From contig CM060893.1 of NCBI GenBank assembly GCA_030762935.1, forward strand, positions 14,018,897-14,082,896: a stretch of 64,000 bases of DNA. Direction: 5' to 3'. Shown piece by piece: positions 9,700 through 22,171 of the stretch. Position numbers and translations under genes: made by a program. Under the pieces are notes generated by a model, which worked only from the letters and a program-made list of their open reading frames with translations, was not told where the DNA came from and did no database searches. How positions within the stretch are numbered: the first letter of the stretch is position 1; each line of letters starts with the position of its first letter. This stretch comes from Hymenopus coronatus. Taxonomy: Eukaryota > Arthropoda > Insecta > Mantodea > Hymenopodidae.

Positions 9700-10466
9700 A
9701 TACAAAGAAAAAACAATGTCAGAGATAGTCTTATTACCTCCTTCCTTGTAAGTAGAAGCGAGATAAGAGAGTACCATAGGTTAAAGAGAAAGTCAAAAGC
9801 TGGTTGCTATGTGACTGATGTTCCTTTGTTTGTATAGACAGAAGTTGACAAATTCCTGTATGAGAAAATATAGGTATTTGAAAGCTGAAATAAAAAAAAT
9901 GAAAAACTAAAAGACGATCAACTCCAGGAAAAAAAAATTATATAACATAAAGTGTGTGTTTTAACGTGCTCTACATTTTCTGTGTAGTAAGCTTTTGTCC
10001 ATCTCTTACCGTTTAGCAGTCATGCAAAATTCGGCAAAATTCATCTAGAATAAAGTAGTCTTCAGAAGCTCTTCTCAGAAAATTCAAGATATAAATATTA
10101 TTTGTCAAGTATATATCTTTAATATATGAAATTTAATCAAAATCGTTAGAGCCATTTTTTAGAAAATCAAAATTTTCGAAAATGTTTCCATGTGAAGAGT
10201 AGTTGGGATGGGGGGATTTTCTTGAAAATCTTCGTGTCGCATCCTTGGAAGATATGTATATTTGGTATTTAACGAACGGTGTTTTCGTTTTTGAGCTATG
10301 CTGCCCACAGACACACACACAAGACATTTTTCTAAAAATATTTTTTTGTTGATTCAGGTGGTCTCAAAACATGTATTTCCGGTGAAATCTCGGTATCGAA
10401 TTTTTGGGTATAATGCAGTACCTTCTGTATACACTATGTACATGGTACGTATAGAGAAAGTAAAAA
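9700..10466 (-). mobile_element. H1 element lacking right terminus
   Basis: Begins in the right half (AGATAGTCTTATTACC) and runs to the left hairpin at 10425-10462. Confidence 0.85.
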
Positions 10467-10625
10467 CATCCGTGTGTGTATGTGTTTGTGAACAGAATAA
10501 ATCACAAACGAAAACTCGGTTGGACACCAAACTTGATATTTAAGTTCAGCATCTTCCAAGACAAGCATTTCCAAGAAAATCTCCCACTCCAAACTGCCCT
10601 TTACTTGGAATATTTTTCGACAATT
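10467..10625 (+). mobile_element. H1 middle fragment
   Basis: Covers the GT-rich stretch to the CTTTACTTGGAATATTTTTCG segment only. The 220 bp that follow, to 10849, hold nothing I recognise. Confidence 0.65.
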
Positions 10626-10849
10626 TGTCTTGCAGATAATGGATATAAATAAAGTTAAATTACTGGCAGATAATATAAGTGTAAATTAAAGAGGGAGTAA
10701 TATTTATTCATGAGTATGTTCTAATGGGAGCTCAGCGTGCAGAAGTTTCTTAGCTCCAGTATGATAAATAGTGCATTTCGTTTTGTAAGTGAAGAAAACA
10801 AATACATGTGAATATAGTTAGGTAAGATATTCCTCTAGCATATATTTAA

Positions 10850-11113
10850 AAAAAATTTGATGTGTTCCATTCACATGACTTTCTCTATATCTGCAACAAA
10901 TTATTGTTAAAAAGCTTATTCTTCTATTTACTTCATGCTAATCGAGAAAACAATAGCAGCAATAGTCTTATTACTTGCTTCCTTGTAAGCAGAAGCGAAA
11001 TAAGGGAGTACTATAGGTTAAAGTGATAGTCAAGAGCTGGTTGCTATCTGACTGAAGTTCCTTTTTTTGTATGGACTGGAATTGTTAAATTCCTGTATGA
11101 AAAAATTATGGTT
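10850..11113 (-). mobile_element. H1 element, right part (interrupted by another H1)
   Basis: Right end in minus orientation, broken in a T run at 11113; the same copy resumes at 11935. Confidence 0.85.
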
Positions 11114-11934
11114 TTACTTTCTCTATACGTACTACGTACATAGTGTATAGAGAAGGTATTGCACTCCACCCAAAAATTCGATACCGAGATTTCAACAAAA
11201 ATATATTTTTTAAGGTCCCCTGTATCCAAAAAAAAAAAGCATTTTCAGAAAAAGGTCCGTGTGTCAGTGTGTCTGTGAACACGATAACTCAAAAACGAAA
11301 AGTCGGTAAAATACCAAAGTTGCTATTTAAGTTTAGTATCTTCCAGGGATGCGACACGAAGATTTTGAAAAAAATCCCCCCACCCCAACTACCCTTTACA
11401 TGGAACTTTTTTCGAAAATAATGATTTTCTTAAAAATGGCTCAAACGATTTTGATTAAAATTTCTTATATTAAAGATATTTACCTGACAAATAAAATGTA
11501 TATCTTGAATTTTCTGGGTATAGCCTCTGAAGACTACTTTATTCTGGATGAATTTTACAGAATTTTGAATAACTGCTAAACCGTAAGATATGGACAAAAA
11601 CTTACTCCACGAAAAATGTAGAGCACGTTAAAACACACGATTTATGTTATATACATTTTTTTTTTCATGGAGTCATTCCTTGTTTTTGGTTTCTGCTATG
11701 AAGACTTACACTTTTCTCATACAGGAATTTGTCAACTGCTTCCATACAAAGGAACTTCAGTGGCATAGCAACCAGCAAGGAACAAAGCAAGCATAGCAAC
11801 AAGGAACCAAGTAATAAGACTATTTCTGCTATTTTAGTCTGATTAACATGAAGGAAATAGATGTATAAGATTTTTAAGAGTAATTTGTTGCAGAGATGTA
11901 CAGAAAATCATGTGAATGGTACATATCAGATTTT
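11114..11934 (+). mobile_element. H1 element, full length, nested in another H1
   Basis: Left hairpin at 11116-11155, right terminus CATATCAGATTTTTT at 11920-11934. The interrupted host copy joins at a T run, giving exact borders and no target duplication. Confidence 0.9.
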
Positions 11935-12515
11935 TTAAAGCTGAAACCGAAAAACAAGGAGTATCTCAAAAGACGATCAACTCCACGAAAGAAATATATA
12001 TACACGATAAATTGTGAACTTTAAGGTGCTCTACATTTTTTGTGTGGCAAATTTTTGTCCATCTCTTACGGTTTAGCAGTTATGCAAAATTACGTAAAAT
12101 TCATTAAGAATAAAGTAGTCTCCAGAAGCTATTCTCACAAAATTCAAGATATACATTTTATTTTTCAGGTAAATATCTTTAATATACGATATGTTAATCA
12201 AAATCGTTAGAGCCATTTTTGAGGAAATCAAAATCTTTAAAAAAAGTTCCATTAAAGGGTAGTTTGGGGTGGGGGGATTTTTCTCAAAATCTTCGTCTTG
12301 CATCCCCGGAAGATAACTTTGGTATTTTGCCGACTCTTCGTTTTTGAGCTATCGTGTTCACACTTATACGGACACACGGACCTTTTTCTGAAAATACTTT
12401 TTTTAGATACAGGGGGGCCTAAAACATATATTTTCGGTAAAATCTGGGTATCAAATGTTGGGTGGAGTGCAATACCTTCTCTATCCACTCTATACATTGT
12501 ACGTGGTAGAGAAGT
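11935..12515 (-). mobile_element. H1 element, left part (continues 10850-11113)
   Basis: Resumes at AAAGCTGAAACC and ends in a diverged left hairpin at 12477-12512. Confidence 0.85.
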
Positions 12516-12526
12516 TAAAACTAAAT

Positions 12527-12780
12527 GGAAAATATACTTCAGAAAGATAGAATATGTGGGGCATTTTGGTAATGAAATAAGGAACCAGCTTGCGAAGGAT
12601 GCAGCACATAGAAACACTTTAGTATAAAATTCCAAAATGTGAACCATACAATCAAGTGCAGAACTTAAGCTACGAGAAAAGACAATTAACATCAAAAGGC
12701 AAACTAAGGAAGTGCTATTTTTCCCAGAGCTAACAGAATAAAACAAAACGAACATCAACATCCAACATAACATTTTTGCG
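12527..12780 (+). pseudogene. LINE ORF2 remnant, RNase H end
   Basis: Translates to YVGHFGNEIRNQLAKDAAHR, matching the V-G-x-x-G-N-E-x-A-D-x-L-A-K-x-A-A segment at the end of RNase H domains in I/Jockey-type LINE ORF2. After a shift it continues with KIPKCEP and LTSKGKLRKCYFSQS, like the segment that usually follows. The catalytic aspartate after NE is lost (NEIRNQL). Short, frameshifted and dead. Confidence 0.6.
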
Positions 12781-12905
12781 GTCTGACTTCTCACCCGGGG
12801 TTCATTCCCTGCTAGAGCGAGGAATTTTTCTTTAACTAGAATTGTTCCCTATCCTCAACGGCATCTCTTAGTATGCAAATGAGAATATGTTTAATAGTAT
12901 TATAC
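12781..12905 (+). mobile_element. SINE fragment (same family as 53226-53485)
   Basis: TGACTTCTCACCCGG, a decayed B box GGGGTTCATTCCC, then AATTTTTCTTTAACTAGAAT parallel the SINE at 53226. The 5' head is missing. Confidence 0.55.
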
Positions 12906-12999
12906 TGAAATAACTAATTATAACAAGGCCTTCAGTTCAGCGAGAAAACACCAACGGTTGCTTCTAAAGCATAGCACTCAATATGACGATAGAGTCAAA

Positions 13000-13026
13000 T
13001 TAAAAAAAAAAAAAAAAAAAAAAAAA
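13000..13026. repeat. poly(A) tract
   Basis: About 26 A residues directly before the right end of the next H1 copy. Confidence 0.8.
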
Positions 13027-13743
13027 CAATTCTGATGTGTTCCATTCACATGGCTTTCTCTACACCTCTGCAACAAATAATTCTTAAAAAGCTTATACTT
13101 CATGCTAATCAGAAAAAAATAGCAGAAATAGTCTTATTACTTGCTTCCTTGTAAGTAGAAGCGAAATAAGGGAGTACCATAGGTTAAAGTGAAAGCCAAA
13201 AGCTGGTTGCTCTGTGACTGAAGTTCCCTTGCTGTTTGGTCAGCAGTTAAAAAAATTCCTTTATGAGAAAAGTATGTTTTTCAAAGCAGAAACCAAAAAC
13301 AAGGAATGTCCAAAAAAAAAACGATGAGCTCCAAGCAAAAAATGTAGATATATTACATAAATAGTGTGTTTTAACATGCTCTACATTTTTCGTGTAGTAA
13401 GTTTTTGTCCATTTCTTACGAATTAGCAGTTATTCAATATTCCATAAAATTCATACAGAATAAATTACTCTTCAGAGGCTATTCCCAGGAAATTCAAGAT
13501 ATACATTTAATTTGTCAGGTAAATATCTTTAATATATGATATTTTAATGAAAATCGTTAGAGCCATTTTTGAGAAAATCAAAATTTTCAAAAAAAGTTCC
13601 ATGTAAAGTGTATTTGGGATAGGCGCATTTTTCTCAAAATCTTTGTGTTGCATCTCTGGAAGATACTAAACTTAAGTACCAAGTTTGATATTTTACCGAC
13701 TTTTCGTTTTTGAGTTATCGTGTTCACAGACACACGGACACAC

Positions 13744-13783
<40 letters not shown>

Positions 13784-13922
13784 ACCTTTTTGTGAAAATG
13801 CTTTTTTTGGATACAGGGGACCCTAAAACATATATTTCCGGTGAAATCTCGCTATCGAATTTTGGAGGAGTGCAATATCTTCTCTATACACTATGTACAT
13901 AGTGCGTGTAGAGAAAGTAATA
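13026..13922 (-). mobile_element. H1 element, full length, with expanded (CA)n
   Basis: Both ends present. The GT-rich middle has expanded into about 39 bp of CA repeat at 13741-13779. Confidence 0.9.
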
Positions 13923-13976
13923 AAAAATTGTGGTTTAAAGAGATCTAAATCTTTTGTACTGCACGTTTTATCTATT

Positions 13977-14138
13977 ACTTTCTCCATACGCACTGTGTAC
14001 ATAGTGTATAGAGGAAGTATTGCACTCCACCAAAAATTCGATACCGAGATTTCACCGGAAATATATGTTTTAGGGTCCCCAATATCCAAAAAAAAGCATT
14101 TTCTCAAAAAGGTCCGTGTGTGTGTATGTGTGTGTGTG

Positions 14139-14174
<36 letters not shown>

Positions 14175-14890
14175 GTGTGTCTGTGAACACGATAACTCAA
14201 AAACGAAAAGTAGCTAAAATACCAAACTTGGTATTTAAATTTAGTATCTTCCAGGGATGCAACACGAAGATTTTGAGAAAAATTCCCCCACCCCCAACTA
14301 CCCTTTACATGGAACTTTATTCGAAAATTTTGATTTTCTCAAAAATGGCTCTAACGATTTTGATTGAAGTTTCGGATATTAAACATATTTACCTGACAAA
14401 TGAAATGTATATCTTGAATTTTCTGGGATTAGCCTCTGAAGAGTAGTTTATTCTGGATGAATTTTACTAAATTTTGAATGACTGCTAAACCGTAAGAGAT
14501 GGACAAAAACTTACCACACAAAAAATGTAGAGCACTTTAAAGCACACAATTTATGTTATATATATTTTTTTCGTGGAGTTCGTCGTTTTTGTGACATTCC
14601 TTATTTTTCGTTTCCGCTATGAAAAACGTATACTTTTCTCATACAGGAACTTGTCAACTCCTATCCATATAAACAAAGGAACTTTATTGACAATAGAAAC
14701 CAGCTTTTGACTATGACTTTGACCTACGGTTGTCCCTTATTTCGCTTCTACTTACAAGGAAGCGAGTAATAAGACTATTTCTGCTAATTTTTTCTGATTA
14801 GCATAAAGTAAATAGAAGTATAAGCTTTTTAAGAATTATTTGTTGCAGGGATGTGGTGAAAGTCATGTGAATGGTACACATCAGATTTTT
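13977..14890 (+). mobile_element. H1 element, full length, with expanded (TG)n
   Basis: Left hairpin 13977-14012, TG microsatellite 14117-14172, right terminus 14868-14890. It stands in inverted orientation to the copy at 13026, about 50 bp away. Confidence 0.9.
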
Positions 14891-14904
14891 TTTTATGGTT
14901 TATA

Positions 14905-15060
14905 CAAAATTGCTTTCAAATGACTTGAAAGGCTATTCCCAGACGATTCAAGATACAGCTTTATTTTGTCTCTTGTGTGAATTCTTTAATCAAACTCGTT
15001 GCAGTGTTTTTTTAGAAAATCAAAAATATGGAAAACTTTTAGAAGTGAAGAATAGTTTGG
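14905..15060 (-). mobile_element. H1 diverged middle fragment
   Basis: Recognisable by GGCTATTCCCAGA, GTGTTTTTTTAGAAAATCAA and spacing; heavily mutated. The stretch 15061-15447 is AT-rich with nothing recognised. Confidence 0.5.
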
Positions 15061-15447
15061 AGGGGGAATTAAAGTTATAACATATTTATATAGAACTATT
15101 ATTTTTACACTCAAGAGTGCGGAAATTCATCATTATTTCATTCCAGCTATGTGAAGAAAATTTATAAAAAATTCCTTTCCGGATTAACACTTTTTAAGCA
15201 TATTAGGGGCTAGATAAACACAACAGAGATGTTCAAAACTGTGCACAACTAAGAGTAATATACTTTATCGATATAACAATAGAGAAACAGTTATTATCAG
15301 CGAAGCGTCCGTAGAATCGAAATTACTAAATTAAGTATACCAGAAAATGTATAATTTAAACAATGAAGTAAAGTTATTTTACGTGTTTCTAATTTCACTG
15401 ACATGTTAAAACAGTATTAGAGAAAAAAAAAACACAAATAAAGATAT

Positions 15448-16318
15448 TTACTTTCTCTACACGTACTATGTACATAGTGTATAGAGAAGGTATTGCACTC
15501 CACCAAAAAATTCGATACCGAGATTTCACCGGATATATGTGTTTTAGGGTCCCCTGTATCCAAAAAAAAGTATTTTCAGAAAAAGGTCCGTGTGTGTGTC
15601 AGTGTGTCTGTGAACACGATAACTCAAAAACGAAAAGTCGGTAAAATACCAAACTTGGTATTTAAATTTAGTATCCTTCAGGGATGCCACACGAAGAGTT
15701 TGAGAAAAATCGCCCCACCCAAACTACCCGTTGCGTGGAACTTTTTTCGAAAATTTTGATTTTCTAAAAAATAGCTCTAACGATTTTGATTAAAGACATT
15801 GTATATTAAAGATATTTACCTGGCAAATAAAATGTATATTTTGAATTTTCTGGAAATAGGCTCTGAAGACTACTTTATTCTGGGTGAATTTTACGAAATG
15901 TTGCATAACTGCTAAACCGTAAGAGATGGACAAAAACTTAACACACAAAAAACGTAGAGCACTTTAAAATACACAATTTACGTTATACACATTTTTTTCC
16001 TGGAGTTGATTGTTTTTTAGATACTCCTTGTTTTTGATTTCAGCTATGAAAAACTTGTACTTTTCTCATACAGGAATGTATCAACTCCTGTCCATACAAA
16101 CAAATGAACTTCAGTCACATAGCAACCAGCTTTTGACTATCACTTTAACCTATGGTACTCCCTTATTTCGGTTCTACTTTCAAGGAAGCAAGTAATAAGA
16201 CTTCATCTGCTAGTATTTTTCTCGATCAGAATGAAGGAAATGGGAGCAATAGCTTTTTAAGAATAATTTGTTGCAGGGATATAGAGAAAGTCGTGTGAAT
16301 AGTACACATCAGATTTTT
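15448..16318 (+). mobile_element. H1 element, full length
   Basis: Left hairpin 15450-15488, right stem-loop 16292-16312. Confidence 0.9.
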
Positions 16319-16388
16319 TAGCATTACATTTATATTTCTGTAAAGCAATATTTTAATAATACGTAACAATGGGGAGGTATTTCGATTT

Positions 16389-17171
16389 TTATTTTCTCTA
16401 CACGTATTATGTACATAGTGTACTCCACCCGAAATCCGATACCGAGATTTCACCGAAAATAGACGTTTAGCAATTTTAGAAAAAGGTCCGTGTGTATGTG
16501 TGTCGTGTGTCTGTGAACACGATAACTTAAAATCGAAAAGTCGGTAAAATACCAAACTTGGTATTTAAGTTTAGTATCATCCATGGATACGACACGAAGA
16601 TTTTGAGAAAAATCCCCCACCCCAAACTAAGCTTTAAAAATTCTAGCAATTTTGATTAAAATGCCGTTTATTAAAGATATTGCAAATGAAACGTATATCT
16701 TGAATATTCTGGGAATAGCCTGTAAAGACCTCTTTATTCTGAATGAATTTTGCTGAATTTTGCGTAATTGGTAAACCGTAAGAGATAGACAAAGATTCCC
16801 ACACAAAATCATATTAAAGCACACAATATATGTCATATACGTTTTGTTTTTTTTTTCGTGGAATTGACCATTTCTGAGAAGTTTCAGATTTAAAATACTT
16901 ACAGAAAGTACTTTAAAATTTTCTCTTACAGAAAGTTGTGAATTCCTGGCCCTGCATAGAAACGGACATGACAATCAGCTTTTAAAAGATTTGACTGTCA
17001 CTTTAGCCTGGTGTATTCGCTTATTTTCCTTCTGCTTACAAAGAAGCAAGTAATTAAGACAATTCCTGCTAATGTTTATTACGACTATGATAAAATAGAT
17101 ATAACAATAAGCTTTTTAACAATAATTTGTCACAGCTATGTAGAGAAAGTCATGTGAATTGAACACATCAG
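16389..17171 (+). mobile_element. H1 element, decayed, hairpin half deleted
   Basis: The left hairpin lacks its second arm (jumps from CATAGTG to TACTCCACC). About 60 bp around 16635 are also missing. Right end at 17140-17171. Confidence 0.8.
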
Positions 17172-17313
17172 GAATTTTGTAATAGAATATCATTTAGGCT
17201 CTGGTAGATTAAATGCCAAGTTCCGATCAATTGTGAGTTATACATTAAAACATAAAGATAACCAATGTTAGTTTCCGAGTGCCTATTGTTCATCTTAAGA
17301 AAATACATTTGTA

Positions 17314-18148
17314 AAAATCTGATGCGTTCCATTCACAAGACTTTCTCTATATCACTGCAACAAATTATTCTATTTACTTCATCTAATGGAGCAAAAATTA
17401 GCAGAAATAGTCTTATTACCTGCTTCCTTGTTAGTAGAAGCTAAATAAGGGAGTACCATAGGTTAAAGTGATAGTCAAAAGCTGGTTGCTATGTGACTGA
17501 AGTTCCTTTCTTTGTATGGCCACGAGTTCACAAAGTCCTATATGAGAAAAGTATAAGTTTTTATAGCTGAAACCAAAAACAAGGAATATCTCAAAAACAA
17601 TCAACACCACGAAAAAAATGTATATAACATAAATTGTGTTTTTAAGGTGCTCTACATTTGTTGTGTGGTAAGTTTTTTGTCCATCTCTTACGATTTAGCA
17701 GTTATGCGAAAATCCATAAAATTCATCCAGAATAAAGTAGTTCTCAGAGGCTATTCCCAGAAAATTCAACATATACATTTTAATTGTCAGGTAAATATGT
17801 TTAATATACGAAATTTGAATCAAAATAGTTACAGCCATTTTTGAGAAGATCAAAATTTTCGAAAAAAAGTTCCATGTAAAGGCTAGTTTGGGGTGAAGAG
17901 ATTTTTCTCAAAATCTTCGTGTCGCATCCCTGGAAGATACTAAACTTAAATACCAAGTTTGGTAATTTACCGACTTTGAGTTATCGTGTTCACAGACACG
18001 CGGACACACGGACCTTTTTTTGAAAATACTTTTTTTGGATACAGGGGACCCTAAAACATATATTTCCGGTGAAATTTCGGTATCGAATTTTTTTGGAGTG
18101 CAATACCTTCTCTATACACTATATACATGACACGTATAGAGAAAGTAA
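17314..18148 (-). mobile_element. H1 element, full length
   Basis: Right end 17314-17350; left hairpin 18108-18143. Confidence 0.9.
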
Positions 18149-18436
18149 AAATGTATTAGACATAAATTATGTGTTTTAACGAGATTTGCATTTTTGTATA
18201 GTAAGTTTTGTTTATCTTTAACGGTTTAACAGCTATGCAAAAGTCATTCAATACGAACACAACTTTAGAGGCTATTCCCATAAAACTCAAAATATAAACA
18301 TATGGTGTTTATGATATTCGTTAAAGTCATTTTTGAGACTATCAACATTTTTGAAAATATTTCAAGCAAAGATATTTTAGAGCAGGGAAATTTTCTTGTA
18401 GATAAGTTTGATATTTAACCAGCTTTTTCCTTTTTC
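18149..18436 (-). mobile_element. H1 middle fragment
   Basis: Diverged minus-orientation middle segment between two better copies. Confidence 0.6.
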
Positions 18437-19099
18437 CTTTCTCTATTCGTGCTATGTGTATAGAGAAAGTATTGCACTCCACGACACGAAGATTTTGAGA
18501 AAAAAACCCCACCCCAAACTAGCCTTTACATGGAACTTTTTTTCGAAAACTTTGATCTTCTCAAAAATGGCTCTAACGATTTTGATTAAAATTTCGTATA
18601 TTAAACATATTTACCTGACAATTAAAATGCATATCTTGAATTTTCTGGGAATAGCCTCTGAAGAGTAGTTTATTCAGGGTGAATTTTACGGAATTTTGCA
18701 TAACTGCTAAACCGTAAGAGATGGACAAAAACTTACCACACAATAAACGTAGAGCACCTTAAAACACATACTTTATGTTATATACATTTTTTTCTTGGAG
18801 TTGATTGTTTTTGAGATATTCCTTGTTTTTTTTTTTTTCCAGCTATAAAGACATACTTTTCTCATACAGGACTTTGTAAACTCGTGTCCATAAAAACAAA
18901 GGAACTTCAGTCGCAGAGCAACCAGCTTTTGACTATCACTTTAACCTATGGTACTCTCTTATTTCGTTTCTACTAACAAGGAAGCAAGTAATAAGACTAT
19001 TTCTGCTAATTTTTTCTCTATTAGATGAAGTAAATAGAATAATTTGTTGCAGGGATATAGAGAAAGTCATGTGAATGGAACACATCAGATTTTTTTTCT
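18437..19099 (+). mobile_element. H1 element, internally deleted
   Basis: After a short hairpin it jumps from GCACTCCAC to GACACGAAG, losing the GT-rich stretch. Confidence 0.85.
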
Positions 19100-19104
19100 A
19101 CATT

Positions 19105-19165
19105 TAGAGGACCCTAAAATGTATATTTCTACTGAATTCGCGTTGGGTGGAATACAATACCTGTG
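19105..19165 (-). mobile_element. H1 small fragment next to left end
   Basis: AGAGGACCCTAAAATGTATA through GGGTGGAATACAATACC. The following 220 bp to 19389 are AT-rich without features. Confidence 0.5.
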
Positions 19166-19389
19166 TAAAATTATATTTAATAATGCGAATCGGTTTTTGA
19201 AATACAGTTTGGTTTTGTAATGTATCTCTTTACATGCTAATACAATGTCAAATAGTTTGTTTTGATTTAAAAGACCATAAAGTTTGTTATGGCATTTATT
19301 AAGTTTATTGTTTTCAGCTATGAAAAATATTTAATTCCAAATGAATTATGGAAAATGCATATTATTCCACAACCATTTTAAAACCTTTT

Positions 19390-20207
19390 TGTCTGCCTTT
19401 CTCTACATCTTAGTAACAAATTATTGTTAAAAAGCTTATTCTTCTATCTACTTCATATTAATCGAGAAATACATTAGCAGAAACGGTATTATTACTTGCT
19501 TCCTTATAACTAGAAGGGAAATAAGAGAATACAAAGGCTAAAGCGATAGTCATATCTTTTAAAAGCTTGGTTGCTATGTGATTGAAAACAATTTCTTTGT
19601 ACGGCCAGGAGTTGACAATAAGAAAACTGTTTTAAAACTAAAACCAATAATAACAAATATGTCAAAAAATGGTAAACTTCACGAAAAAAGGTATAAGACA
19701 TAAATCATGTTTTAACGACATTTATATAATTTGTGCTGTAAATTGTATCTATCTCTTAGATTTATCAGTTATGCAAAATTCAACAAATTTCATCCAGAAT
19801 AAAAAGGTATTTAGTGGCTATTCCCAGAAAATTCAAGATATGCATTTTATTTTTCACTTAAATATCTTTATATGGTATTTTAATCAAAATCATTAGAGCC
19901 ATTTTTTAGAAAATCAAATTTTCGAATTTTTCCATGTAAAGGGTAATTTGTAGTAGGGGAATTTTTCTCTAAATCTTCATGTTGCATTCTTCAAAGATAC
20001 CACACTTAAATACCAAGTTATTGGTTTTGAGTTATCGTGCTCACAGATTCACGGACACATACGGACCTTTTTCTAAAAATATGTTTTTTTTGATACAGGG
20101 AACCCTAAAATGTGTATTTCCGATGAAATCTCGGTATCGAACTTTAGGTTGGAATACAATACCTTCTCTATACACTATTTACTTACATAGTACGTGTAGA
20201 GAAAGTA
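19390..20207 (-). mobile_element. H1 element, right terminus decayed
   Basis: Starts at the internal CTTTCTCTACATC of the right end; left hairpin at 20164-20202 carries a 4-bp loop insertion. Confidence 0.85.
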
Positions 20208-20734
20208 AAAAGGAGCGAAGAAAAGTGATCTTGACAATTAGCACTGTGCTTACTTAAAAAACAAGACCATATAAATGATTATTTGAAGTTTTAAACATGA
20301 CTAACATTAAGAAAACAATAGAATTGCATTGAAGCATTGGTATATAAGCATAACAAAGAAAGCAAAAATATCTCAGTTTTTGTAATGTTTGGTCAGTTAT
20401 ATCAGCTAAGTATCCAAGCTGAGAACGTGGAGAAATAAAAGTTTATGTATGCGTTCAGACGCTGTGTGCAATTCGTAAACATTATGTCAGTTTCACTCGT
20501 GTGGTAAATATTTACATTTGAAACAAGCTATAACACCGGTGCTTGGGTATTAAACAAATATTTTTCCAAAATATAAAACACAATTTGTTAAAACTGTCAG
20601 AAAAAGCGATTTAAAATTGTCACTGTACGCTTTGGGCGCAATCATACATGATTTGTATCCACGTATTGTAAAGCGGTAAGGGTTTGACTCCAGAAGAACC
20701 CCCCCCCCCACCTTCCAGAAAGACAGACACTTAC
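20208..20734. other. low-copy AT-rich stretch ending in a C run
   Basis: No repeat recognised. It includes a C10 run at 20700-20709. On the minus strand it would be the intron after the exon candidate at 20735-21000. Confidence 0.4.
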
Positions 20735-21000
20735 CTTATCGCACTCGCTGCGTATTCACATGCTGTGACGGATCGCAAGCCGAATTAGAAACACAACGCA
20801 CTCACGTCGCCGCCGACGCATGATCCGCCACTGATATACACCGTAAACAAACACGTCAACAACAATAACACAGCGGGATGATAGCGACTTGATCACGCGG
20901 GCCGACTCGCCTCTCTGGCGGGAGAGATGCTGCCACTGCTGCTGTATCCCCCTCCCCCCCTCCAAGCCGTTGCCTGCGCAAGTCAAACGTTGCCACACGC
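20735..21000 (-). other. candidate first exon of a minus-strand gene
   Basis: A GC-rich island (CpG-containing) in AT-rich surroundings. Reading minus, it ends in a strong 5' splice site GATAAG|GTAAGTGTCT with the boundary at 20735. An ATG near 20822 opens a short Arg-rich frame. Upstream is an initiator-like TTTCAGTGG near 21005. It may be a 5' untranslated exon with promoter. No protein is recognised and no partner exon is visible. Confidence 0.35.
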
Positions 21001-21069
21001 CACTGAAACTTGACCACACTTTCATACGCAGTCCCTAGGGAGCACCCTGGAGCCTGCCAAGGTCATAGG

Positions 21070-22171
21070 ATGTTCAATATTCCTCTTGTCACACTTTCAC
21101 AAAGTGTACCCAATATTCCTTTCGTTACACCTTCACAAAGTACCTCAATATTACTCGTGCCGCACTTTCACAAAACAAACTCAAATGTTCTTATTACACT
21201 TATACTAAATGTGATGAATAATACTCCTGTCACACTTTTACAAAGCATCCTCGATATTCCTCGTCACATGTTCATAAAGCATCCTCAATATTACTCTTGT
21301 CACACTTTCACAAACATCCTCAATAGTCCTCTTGTCACACTTTCACAAACATCCTCAATAGTCCTCTTGTCACACTTTCACAAACATCCTCAATATTACT
21401 GTTGTCACACTTTCACAAACATCCTCAATATTACTCTTCTCACACTTTTACAAAACAAACTCAAATGTTCTCATTACACTTACACTAAATGTGATCAATA
21501 TTACTCTTGTCACACTTTCACAAACATCCTCAATATTACTCTTCTCACACTTTTACAAAACAAACTCAAATGTTCTCATTACACTTACACTAAATGTGAT
21601 CAATATTACTCTTGTCACACTTTCACAAACATCCTCAATATTACTCTTGTCACACTTTTACAAAACAAACTCAAATGTTCTCATTACACTTACACTAAAT
21701 GTGATCAATATTACTCTTGTCACACTTTCACAAACATCCTCAATATTACTCTTGTCACACTTTTACAAAACAAACTCAAATGTTCTCATTACACTTACAC
21801 TAAATGTGATCAATATTACTCTTGTCACACTTTCACAAACATCCTCAATATTACACTTGTCACACTTTCACAAACATCCTCAATATTACACTTGTCACAC
21901 TTTCACAAACATCCTCAATATTACTCTTGTCACACTTTCATATAGTATGCTCAATATTTCTCTTGACACAATTTTACAAAGCATCCTCAATATTCCTCTT
22001 TCCTACTTTCACAAACATCCTTAATAGTCCACTTATCCCACTTTCACAAAGCATCCTCAATATTCCTCTTGCCTCACTTTCACAAAGCACCTTTAATATT
22101 TCTCTTGTCACACATTCACAAAGCATCCTCAATATTTCTCTTGTCGCACTTTCACAAAGCTTTCTAAATAT
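21070..22171. repeat. satellite, about 35-bp monomers with 105-bp higher-order unit
   Basis: Monomers read CAATATTACTCTTGTCACAC plus TTTCACAAACATCCT. At 21426-21845 four copies of a 105-bp unit (three diverged monomers) follow each other; the marker TGTTCTCATT recurs at 21466, 21571, 21676 and 21781. Because 105 is divisible by three, long artificial open frames arise here. Confidence 0.9.
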
